From positions 48,291 through 112,290 of the forward strand of contig DXLP01000002.1 of assembly GCA_019414645.1 (NCBI GenBank): a DNA stretch of 64,000 nt, given 5' to 3'. Source of the stretch: Collinsella sp. (GTDB lineage Bacteria > Actinomycetota > Coriobacteriia > Coriobacteriales > Coriobacteriaceae). Positions 17,892-24,868 of the stretch are shown in pieces. Position 1 is the first letter of the stretch. The number at the start of each line of letters is the position of its first letter. Under the pieces are notes generated by a model. That model saw only the letters and a program-made list of their open reading frames with translations. It did not search any database and was not told the DNA's origin. The translations under genes and the position numbers were made by a program.

Positions 17892-17917
17892 ATACATTCA
17901 AGCAAATAGTGAATCGA

Positions 17918-18325
17918 CTATGACCGTGCGCCCTCGAGGAAGAAGCGGCGGCTGAAGTAGTTGTACCAGGTGACGAGGAACGTGGCGATGGCCTTCATGG
18001 CTTGGTAGCCGATGCTCAAAAACGTGACGCCCACAAACATATACAGGTCGTTGAGGCCCAGGCCGATCACCGACAGGATGGTGAAGATCGTGAACTCACG
18101 CTTGCGGCTCATGCCTTCGCGGTGGTCGAACACGTACTTCATGCTGAGCCAGTAGTTGACCACGACGGACGTGATAAACGAAACCGTGGTGCTCATCAAA
18201 AAGTCGAGGTGGAACAGCTCGACGAGCGCAATGAGCATGCCCCAGTCGATGCCAAAGGAGATAAGACCCACGACAGCAAACTTGAGGAACTGCTTGGTAT
18301 GAGGTTGTGCCAGCGCCTTGCGCAC
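17918..18325 (-). CDS. GtrA family four-helix membrane protein (copy 1)
   Basis: 135 residues with four predicted membrane helices (FLKFAVVGLISFGIDWGML, LMSTTVSFITSVVVNYWLSM, EFTIFTILSVIGLGLNDLYMFV, AIATFLVTWYNYFSRRFFL). The family signature is FxKFxxVG at the start and YVF before the third helix. GtrA proteins are thought to flip undecaprenyl-phosphate-linked sugars during polysaccharide or teichoic-acid glycosylation. The GTG start has only a weak ribosome site. The neighbouring GtrA gene shares the SMKYVF...EGMSRKREF segment, so the two are paralogues; no glycosyltransferase is nearby. Confidence 0.9.
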   Translation of the reverse strand: MRKALAQPHTKQFLKFAVVGLISFGIDWGMLIALVELFHLDFLMSTTVSFITSVVVNYWLSMKYVFDHREGMSRKREFTIFTILSVIGLGLNDLYMFVGVTFLSIGYQAMKAIATFLVTWYNYFSRRFFLEGARS

Positions 18326-18544
18326 GTAATCACATCCAATGCGTTGATGAATCGAGCAGAGGATACTTTAGAGCTTTTACAAGGGAAACGTAAGGTCTTT
18401 GCCAATAACTATATGAACTCGCCAAATTTTCAAGAGCTAATCCGCAAACGTAAAATATTTGCCCGTAAACGAGCGACACCCACGGACGATACTGCGCTGA
18501 GTGCGCGTCGTCCGTGGGCGCCGTAATGCTGCAGGGGTTTCGAG
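18326..18544. other. Upstream region of GtrA copy 1 with imperfect direct repeats and a hairpin
   Basis: AAACGTAA-RRTMTTTGCC occurs at 18386-18403 and 18446-18463, exactly 60 bp apart. A GCCCACGGACGA-type palindrome lies at about 18479-18520 and may terminate the upstream GtrA copy 2 transcript, although no T run follows. The segment is AT-rich compared with its flanks. I see no gene with a ribosome binding site. Confidence 0.45.
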
Positions 18545-18940
18545 CTATTTTGTCTCGTCGCCCTCCAGGAAGATTTTTCGAGTCACAAAGTTGTAGACCA
18601 TGACAAGCGCGGTGGCGCAGATCTTGGCGATATTGGCCTCGAGTCCCAGGCCGGCGTTGAGCGCCAGCACGATGCCGTCGTTGAGCACCAAACCGATCAC
18701 GGACAGCACGACAAAGATGATGAACTCGCGGCGGCGGCTCATGCCTTCCTTGTGCGCAAACACGTACTTCATGCTTGCGAGGTAGTTAAAGATGAGTGAG
18801 ATGATAAAGCCGCTGGTGTTGGCGATTAGGATGTTGAGGCCCAGACCGTAGTGGAGCAGATTCATAATGCCAAAGTCGATAACCGTGGCAATGACACCGA
18901 CGACGCCAAATTTCATGATCTGCGCAAGGAGCTTTTGCAT
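18545..18940 (-). CDS. GtrA family four-helix membrane protein (copy 2)
   Basis: 131 residues if it starts at ATG 18940 (MQKLLAQIMKFGVVGV, AGG just upstream), the usual GtrA N-terminus; a TTG at 19003 would add 21 residues. Four membrane helices are visible, with FGVVGVIATVIDFGIMNLL first and MVYNFVTRKIFLEG at the end. The SMKYVFAHKEGMSRRREF loop matches copy 1. It follows fbp on the same strand with a gap of 15-78 bp and is probably cotranscribed with it. Its role is as for copy 1: probable translocation of polyprenyl-linked sugars. The link with gluconeogenesis is unexplained. Confidence 0.88.
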   Translation of the reverse strand: MQKLLAQIMKFGVVGVIATVIDFGIMNLLHYGLGLNILIANTSGFIISLIFNYLASMKYVFAHKEGMSRRREFIIFVVLSVIGLVLNDGIVLALNAGLGLEANIAKICATALVMVYNFVTRKIFLEGDETK

Positions 18941-19018
18941 GGTACCTGCCTTAAGCTGGCGCCGAAGCGCCGCGGGGATGACAAACTCAGCAAGTTTAGC
19001 CAATCCCCGCGGGTGGTG

Positions 19019-20935
19019 CTAGGCGCGCTCCTCGATAGCACCGTTTCTATATGCATCGAGCAGCTGACGCAGGTCTTGGATTTGGCTGCGGATCTTGGCG
19101 CCAGTATCGGTGTCGCTCACCATGCGGCGACGGTCCGCTTGGTCAAAACGGTTGGTCTCGCTTTCGATGTCCACGTTGCGCGTGAGTGCCTCGGCAACCG
19201 TCGTAAAGGCCCGGTGCGACTTGAGGCGGCAGCCGCGCGAGCTCGAGATGAGCGTATAGCCGGCGATGCCCGTCTTGGGATGGTAAGCGCGGCAGAAGCC
19301 GCCATCGATGACCAGCAGCTTGCCCTCGGCGCGGATGGGCTGCTCGCCCTTGGTGGTTTTAACGGGCGTGTGGCCGTTGATGATGTGGCCGGTCGGCGAG
19401 CATGCCATGGGCGCGACGCCAAACTCGCGCATGATATCATCGCAGACCGAGGGCGACTTGGTAAGCGTAAAGTACGGGTCCATCGGCTCGACCCAGGTGC
19501 TCTTATCGGCGATATAGGCGCGCTCAAAGGTACGCACCAGGCGTCCGCTGGCGGGTGAATTGAAGCCAATCCACAGGTACCACATCCAGTCGAGGGCATC
19601 GCGGTCGCCCACGCGCCACGCGCGGCGGGCGATGTGGTCGCAAAAATCGAGATAATCGCGGCCAGCGTGCCAGGTGCCCAGGCAGTTCATGCTGCTAAAG
19701 GTGCCGTCTTCGTTGAGCGGAACGCAGCCGTGGAAGAGCAGGTTGCCGTTGGCGACCTTGTAAATCGAGCCGTGGGAATAGAGGAAATCGATATGGCGAT
19801 GCAGGTGATCGGCGGTGACAAACTCTGACACGAGCTTGTCGATGATGTGCTGCTCCTGAGACGTGAGCGTGTAGGGGTCCGCCGGGTCGACGGTGGGGAA
19901 GTCGTTGGTCGTGAGCGGCCACACGCTGTCGTCGGCGAGCGTGACCGTGCCGGTGTCGTGGTCGATCTTGTCGAGTAACAGGCGGTCGGTCATATCGAAC
20001 TCGGGGTGGCGCTGGATAATCTGGCCCTCGAGCTTAAAGAGCAGCACGTTGATGGCCTTGATCAGCGGGGTGATGGACTCACCGGCGGTGTAGGTGGCAT
20101 CGGCAAAGGCGACAAGCTCACGCAGCGAGATGCCGTAGTCGTTCTCCAGGATCTCGTAGTTGTCGTAGCGTAGGTTGTTGCGCAACACCGTGGCGATGCA
20201 GGCGGGCTCACCGGCCGCAGCGCCCATCCACAGCAAGTCGTGGTTGCCCCACTGGATGTCGAGTGAATGGTAGGTGAGCAGACGGTCCATAATCTTGGCC
20301 GCGCCGCCGCCGCGGTCGAAGATGTCGCCCACCAGGTGCAGGTGGTCGACGGCCAGGCGCTTGATGAGCGAGGCGAGCGACTCGATAAAGTCGTCGGCGC
20401 TGGCGGTCTCCAGGATGGACTCCACGATGCGCTCGTGATAGCGCACGCGATAGTTGTTCTCGTCCGGGTGCGTGTGCAACAACTCGTCGATGATGTAGGC
20501 GTAGTCGCGCGGGATGGCCTTACGCACCTTGGAGCGCGTGTAGCGGCTTGAAAGTGAGCGAGCGACCATGATGAGCTGGTCAAGCATCGTCTTGTACCAG
20601 GTTGGCGAGTCCTCGCGCCGGCTGCGGACCAGGTCGATCTTCTCGCGCGGGTAGTAGATGAGCGTGCACAGCTCGCCCTTTTCGTCAAAGGTGAGCGTGT
20701 CGCCAAAAATTTCGTCGACATGCTCGCGCACGACGCCCGAGCAGTTGTTGAGGATGTGCATAAAGGCTTCGTATTCGCCGTGCACGTCACTCATAAAATG
20801 CTCGGTGCCCTTGGGTAGGTTGAGGATGGCCGAGAGGTTGATAATTTCGGTAAATGCGGATTGTTCGGTGGGGAACTGTCTCGACAGCAGGCGCAGATAC
20901 TTAAAGTCTTGCGGATTGCGATCGAATGCGACCAT
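19019..20935 (-). CDS. fbp: Fructose-1,6-bisphosphatase, class III
   Basis: 638 residues from ATG 20935, six bases after GGAAGGTG; a longer frame to 20980 has no site. The metallophosphatase motifs of class III enzymes are present: MSDVHGEYEAF, VGDIFDRGGGAAKIMD, WGNHDLLWMGAAAG and the late ING-HTPVKTTKGEQP. The enzyme hydrolyses fructose-1,6-bisphosphate to fructose-6-phosphate in gluconeogenesis; the class III form is typical of Firmicutes and some anaerobic Actinobacteria. A 10-bp inverted repeat lies about 30 bp upstream of the start and could be an operator. A GtrA gene follows on the same transcript. Confidence 0.96.
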   Translation of the reverse strand: MVAFDRNPQDFKYLRLLSRQFPTEQSAFTEIINLSAILNLPKGTEHFMSDVHGEYEAFMHILNNCSGVVREHVDEIFGDTLTFDEKGELCTLIYYPREKIDLVRSRREDSPTWYKTMLDQLIMVARSLSSRYTRSKVRKAIPRDYAYIIDELLHTHPDENNYRVRYHERIVESILETASADDFIESLASLIKRLAVDHLHLVGDIFDRGGGAAKIMDRLLTYHSLDIQWGNHDLLWMGAAAGEPACIATVLRNNLRYDNYEILENDYGISLRELVAFADATYTAGESITPLIKAINVLLFKLEGQIIQRHPEFDMTDRLLLDKIDHDTGTVTLADDSVWPLTTNDFPTVDPADPYTLTSQEQHIIDKLVSEFVTADHLHRHIDFLYSHGSIYKVANGNLLFHGCVPLNEDGTFSSMNCLGTWHAGRDYLDFCDHIARRAWRVGDRDALDWMWYLWIGFNSPASGRLVRTFERAYIADKSTWVEPMDPYFTLTKSPSVCDDIMREFGVAPMACSPTGHIINGHTPVKTTKGEQPIRAEGKLLVIDGGFCRAYHPKTGIAGYTLISSSRGCRLKSHRAFTTVAEALTRNVDIESETNRFDQADRRRMVSDTDTGAKIRSQIQDLRQLLDAYRNGAIEERA

Positions 20936-20962
20936 GAAACACCTTCCGATGGGGTTGGTAAA

Positions 20963-20992
20963 ACTGATAAACAGCGTCAAACGTTTATCAGT
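20963..20992 (-). promoter_or_regulatory. Inverted repeat upstream of fbp (possible operator)
   Basis: ACTGATAAAC (20963-20972) and GTTTATCAGT (20983-20992) are perfect 10-bp inverted repeats with a 10-bp spacer, centred ~42 bp upstream of the fbp start. No T run follows, so an operator is more likely than a terminator. The regulator is unknown. Confidence 0.5.
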
Positions 20993-21255
20993 ATGCGCCG
21001 CTTTTGTTTCGATTGGGGGTGGGAGGTCGAATTGTTGGCCGAACGGTTTGGTAAATCGATTTAGTTGAGGTAGATGTGTTGGTCGGGTGGAGACGACAGA
21101 AGGTGTTTTCTCAGATATTTATGCGTGGAGCCGGTGGAGACGATGGTGGTAAAGATGTTCGCTATTTTTGGTTCGATTTGGTAAATAGTGGACATATGTA
21201 CCGTATGTAGGCTCACTGTGCGATAATTTGCGCAGCAATGAGTAAGGAGCCTCAT

Positions 21256-22146
21256 ATGAGTGATTTTGTCCTGACCTGTGAATCCGCCGCCGACCGAACC
21301 CGTGAGTTCTTTGCGTCGCGCAATATTCCTGTCGTGTGTTTTCATTACGAGATCGACGATGTTGTCTATACGGACGATCTGTATCAGTCGATTACGCCGG
21401 ACAAGTTTTTTGCCCAGATTGCCGCGGGCGCCATGCCCAAGACGTCTCAGGTGAGCGTGGGTGAGTACGAGGAGTTTTGGGAGCCGTTTGTTGCCGAGGG
21501 TAAAGACGTGCTGCACCTGACGTTGTCGTCGGGTATTTCGGGCACGTATGGATCGGCCTGCGTCGCGGCGCAGATGCTTGCGGATCGCTATCCCGAGGGC
21601 GGCAAGGTGCGCGTCATCGATTCGCTGGGGGCGTCTTCGGGCTTTGGTCTGTTGCTGGAATATGCCGCCGATGTGCGCGATAGCGGGGCTTCACTCGACG
21701 AGACGGCCGCTTGGATTGAGGAGCACAAACTCAACCTGCACCACTGGTTCTTCTCGACCGATCTGTCGAGCTACCTACGAGGCGGTCGCATTTCGGCTGC
21801 GAGCGCGATCATTGGCACGGCGCTTAAGATTTGCCCGCTTATAACGGTCGATTGCGAAGGTAAGCTGTCGCCGCGTGAGAAGATTCGCACCAAGAAGCGC
21901 GCGATTTCCGAGATGGCTAAGACCATGATGGCACACGTGCAGGGCGGTACGGATTATTCGGGTAAGTGCATCATGTCGCACTCGGCGTGCCGCGAGGATG
22001 CCGAGGCAGTTGCGGCGCTGATTGAGGAACAGGTTCCGCAGCTTAAAGGCAAGATTGAGATCAATGACATCGGTACTCTGATTGGCTCGCATACCGGACC
22101 CGGTACGGTGGCGCTCTTCTTTATGGGCGACAAGCGCGTGGATTAA
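21256..22146 (+). CDS. DegV family fatty-acid-binding protein (copy 1)
   Basis: 296 residues from ATG 21256, which follows AAGGAG; an ATG at 21238 overlaps that site. The DegV pattern is clear: FVLTCESAAD at the start, a segment TSQVSVGEYEEFW, the conserved HLTLSSGISGTYGSA loop, the RVIDSLGASSGFG segment, and the C-terminal GTLIGSHTGPGTVALFFMG. DegV (FakB-type) proteins hold a fatty acid for the FakA kinase, allowing uptake of exogenous fatty acids into phospholipids. No FakA gene is visible here. A second DegV gene lies at 35.4 kb. The gene is monocistronic. Confidence 0.93.
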   Translation: MSDFVLTCESAADRTREFFASRNIPVVCFHYEIDDVVYTDDLYQSITPDKFFAQIAAGAMPKTSQVSVGEYEEFWEPFVAEGKDVLHLTLSSGISGTYGSACVAAQMLADRYPEGGKVRVIDSLGASSGFGLLLEYAADVRDSGASLDETAAWIEEHKLNLHHWFFSTDLSSYLRGGRISAASAIIGTALKICPLITVDCEGKLSPREKIRTKKRAISEMAKTMMAHVQGGTDYSGKCIMSHSACREDAEAVAALIEEQVPQLKGKIEINDIGTLIGSHTGPGTVALFFMGDKRVD

Positions 22147-22185
22147 TTTGCCCCATCACGTCGCTGCATGATTGCTCAAACGAAA

Positions 22186-22217
22186 ACGGCCCGTCTCACG
22201 TTTGTGGAGCGGGCCTT
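22186..22217. terminator. Terminator between convergent genes
   Basis: GGCCCG...CGGGCC hairpin (with partly paired TCTCAC/GTGGAG extension) flanked by AAAA on the left, so it can serve the TIM-barrel gene on the minus strand and possibly degV. Confidence 0.55.
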
Positions 22218-22227
22218 GCTGTTGCGG

Positions 22228-23319
22228 CTAGCGTTTCTTTCCGCGGAAGAAAAAGCCGTGCAGTGACGGCTTGAGGCCGCGGTTGGCGCGATGCTCCTCG
22301 ACGCGCTCGTGGATCGAAGCGACGCGCTCGATGACTTCGTCGGGAATCGGCACGTCGGGATTCATGTTCTCGACCTGGCTGACTTCGGCGGCGGCGACCT
22401 GGTCGATAATGGGCACATCGTCGCGCGAGATGACAGGTGTGGCGTCTTCCTTCATCTTGCGATAGCGCTGCATCATGTCGGCCTGTAGCTGCTGGGCCGA
22501 AGGCGGCGTCCAGATGATGGCGTTGGCGCCGGCGGCGATGGTTTCGCGGATGCTCTCGGGCGTCTTGCCGCCCGGCGCGATGAGCGGCAGGTTGGGATAG
22601 TGCTCGCGCAGCTCGCGTAGGACCTGCGGTGTGTTTTTGCCGGCCGCGATGTTGAGAATCTTGGCTCCGGCGCGCACCTTGGCATGCGCATCGTCGTCGC
22701 AACGTACGACCGTGGCGATGACAGGGATGTCGGCGATGTTGGTGATGTGCTCGACCATCCCGGCGGTGGCGGGGGAGTTGACCACGCAGCCCGCCGCGCC
22801 CTGCATCTCGGAGACGGCTGCCATCTGCACGGAGCGCTTACCGGTCGTAGTTCCGCCGCCCACGCCTACAAAGACCGGGCACTCGGCGACGGTCAACAGT
22901 GCCTGCGTAATGGCCGGCTGCGGCGTGAAGGGGTAAACGGCAAAGACGGCATCGGCGTTGGAGTTGCGGATAACCGCGACATCGGTGGTGTAAATGAGCG
23001 ACTTGATGCGGCGGCCGAAGAGCGTAAAGCCGCTGGCCTCCTCGATCTCGTCGGGCATGCGAAGGGCCGCCTTGCGCAAACGTCCGTCGATGGGCAGTGG
23101 CTCCATGGGGAGCAGTCCGTTGGGGGTCACGGCTACCTGGGGCTCGGTGAACTCGTCTGCGAGCTCGACCTCGGAGAAATCGACCGAGGCGACGATGTCC
23201 TCGTGAACCTCGGCGGGCACATCGATGGGAGCTTGGTCGTTTGCCGCGGCAGGCGTGTCGAAGGAGCTGGTGCCGACGAAGGCGTCGACGCGCTCATTTA
23301 GATCGTTGAGGGTATCCAT
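22228..23319 (-). CDS. TIM-barrel protein of unknown function (KDPG-aldolase/ThiE-like phosphate-binding barrel)
   Basis: 363 residues. About 75 acidic N-terminal residues precede an alpha/beta barrel: CPVFVGVGGGTTTGKRSVQMA, GAAGCVVNSPATAGMVEHI, IPVIATVVR, GAKILNIAAGKNTPQVLREL, LPLIAPGGKTPESIRETIAAGANAIIWTPPS. The alternating strands and the late 'GGKTPE' loop followed by a 'GANAI' strand resemble phosphate-binding barrels such as KDPG aldolase, but no catalytic lysine can be assigned. A basic tail (FFFRGKKR) closes the protein. It stands alone between degV and a small membrane protein. I do not recognise the family beyond the fold, so its reaction is unknown. Confidence 0.6.
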   Translation of the reverse strand: MDTLNDLNERVDAFVGTSSFDTPAAANDQAPIDVPAEVHEDIVASVDFSEVELADEFTEPQVAVTPNGLLPMEPLPIDGRLRKAALRMPDEIEEASGFTLFGRRIKSLIYTTDVAVIRNSNADAVFAVYPFTPQPAITQALLTVAECPVFVGVGGGTTTGKRSVQMAAVSEMQGAAGCVVNSPATAGMVEHITNIADIPVIATVVRCDDDAHAKVRAGAKILNIAAGKNTPQVLRELREHYPNLPLIAPGGKTPESIRETIAAGANAIIWTPPSAQQLQADMMQRYRKMKEDATPVISRDDVPIIDQVAAAEVSQVENMNPDVPIPDEVIERVASIHERVEEHRANRGLKPSLHGFFFRGKKR

Positions 23320-23510
23320 GGAGGCTCGATTCTATGTGATAACGGCCGGCGCTATGCAGCCGGAATTGCGAATGCTAAATCGTTTGACGAGTTGATTTTT
23401 CCCCGCCGCGCCATCCGTTAGACCGAAGGGCCGGCGAACGTGAAGGAGCTGTGGTGGCGGGGATCGAGGTGCTATCTTGAAAGTCCCGTTTAAAAGAGAG
23501 GTGACGCGGT
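23320..23510. other. Intergenic region upstream of the TIM-barrel gene and the 56-residue protein
   Basis: About 190 bp between divergent genes. Contains the leader of the 56-residue protein, with AGAGAGG at 23495-23501. No palindrome or other gene is seen. Confidence 0.4.
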
Positions 23511-23681
23511 ATGGAATTGACAGCAATGTTTGGCTCGATTGGCCTGTGTGTGGGCGCAATCGTTGCCGCCGCGGTCATCTACTTTGTGGCCACGGCCATT
23601 AAGGGCAAAAGGGCCGAGCGCAAGGAGCGTGCGATGCTTAAACAGCATCGCGACCAGCAGGGCAAACGCGCACAGAAATAG
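23511..23681 (+). CDS. 56-residue single-helix membrane protein
   Basis: ATG 23511 is preceded by AGAGAGG nine bases upstream. The product has one membrane helix (SIGLCVGAIVAAAVIYFVATAI, residues ~9-30) followed by a strongly basic cytoplasmic tail (KGKRAERKER...HRDQQGKRAQK). It lies between two minus-strand genes, with its own AT-poor leader. No family was recognised. The good ribosome site, hydrophobic segment with positive-inside tail and coding-type base usage support a real small gene. Confidence 0.65.
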   Translation: MELTAMFGSIGLCVGAIVAAAVIYFVATAIKGKRAERKERAMLKQHRDQQGKRAQK

Positions 23682-23705
23682 CTTGTTGAGTTTTGGATCC
23701 GTGCG

Positions 23706-24809
23706 CTAGCTGCGTTTTCGGATCAGGGCAATGTAGAAGCCCTCAAAGTCGCGGCTGGGCGGAATGGTCAGCGTGCCGGGCATACCGTTGGCGACGGACG
23801 AGACGTGGCCGGCGGCGATGGCCTCGGTGAGAGCGTTGCTCTCGATGTGTGGCTCTTCGCCAGCTTCCTGAGCACGTTGCGTTTCACTTTCGCTCGGCGT
23901 GCCGTCGAGGGGGATAAGCTCGCAGTCCATATGCTTGTCGAGGGCCTCTTGCAGGGCGTCCTCGTTTTCCTGCGGCAAGATCGAACAGGTCGAATAGACG
24001 AGCGTGCCGCCCGGTTTGAGGGCACCCATGGCGCGGTCCAGAAGTGCTCGCTGCGAGCGGGCGCACTTGCTCAGCAACTGCTCGGTGAGGCCGCGCAGGC
24101 TTTTCTCGTTGCCGTTGATGACGGTGCCCGTGCCGGTGCAGGGAGCGTCGAGCAGGATGCGGTCAAAGCGGAAGAACTCGTCGAGCTCGCGTGCGTCGAT
24201 GCGCATGACGGGCACGTTTTTGGCACCTTGGCGGTGGAGGTTGGACTCAAGCTTTTCGGCGCGGGGAATGCTCATCTCGCAGGCCGTGAGGTGTGCCTGG
24301 CCCTGGGTGAGGGCGGCGATCTGCGTTGTCTTGCCGCCGGGGGCTGCGCACATGTCCAGGATGTCCTCGCCGGCCTGAACGCCCAGGGCCAACGGCGGCA
24401 TCATGGACGACAGGCTCTGCAGATAGATTTTGCCGTCGCGGTAGATGTCGAGATCCCACAGATCGGAAACCTGGGCCTCGGGCAGGATAAAGGCGTCTGG
24501 GTACCAGACGACGGGGTTGTGGGCGATGCCGGCTGCATCGAGCGCCGCAGCGATGTCCTCGGCGGTCGCCTTGAGCGTGTTGGCGCGCAGTGTGACCGGG
24601 CGTGTGGCCGCGGCACCAAAGCCCTCGATCATGAGCTCGGCATCGGCGGGCGCATAGGCGCCGGCGACCGTGTCGACCATAAAGCGCGGCAGGTCGGCGG
24701 CGCAGGGAAGGGCGGCAAGCTGGTCGGAAAGCTCGGTGGAGGCAAACTGCCTAAGCTTGAGCTCGGGCTTAACCTGCTTTTTCTGCTTACGACGACGCGG
24801 CTTGGACAT
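23706..24809 (-). CDS. RsmB/NOP family rRNA (cytosine-C5) methyltransferase
   Basis: 367 residues. A basic leader (SKPRRRKQKKQ) precedes an N-terminal RNA-binding region. The SAM-binding motif I is ILDMCAAPGGKTTQIAAL, motif IV is LLDAPCTGTGT with one conserved cysteine, and the catalytic motif VI is LVYSTCSILPQENED with the nucleophilic cysteine. This two-cysteine layout defines m5C methyltransferases of the RsmB/RsmF/NOP2 type. RsmB also has an NusB-like domain, which is not evident; the protein is closer to the RsmF/YebU group in layout. The target cytosine in rRNA cannot be deduced. Confidence 0.9.
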   Translation of the reverse strand: MSKPRRRKQKKQVKPELKLRQFASTELSDQLAALPCAADLPRFMVDTVAGAYAPADAELMIEGFGAAATRPVTLRANTLKATAEDIAAALDAAGIAHNPVVWYPDAFILPEAQVSDLWDLDIYRDGKIYLQSLSSMMPPLALGVQAGEDILDMCAAPGGKTTQIAALTQGQAHLTACEMSIPRAEKLESNLHRQGAKNVPVMRIDARELDEFFRFDRILLDAPCTGTGTVINGNEKSLRGLTEQLLSKCARSQRALLDRAMGALKPGGTLVYSTCSILPQENEDALQEALDKHMDCELIPLDGTPSESETQRAQEAGEEPHIESNALTEAIAAGHVSSVANGMPGTLTIPPSRDFEGFYIALIRKRS

Positions 24810-24868
24810 CCGTCTTTCCTTCCCGTTCCAAATTGACTACTTTCCGGGCACGCCGCTGCTGGCGTGCT

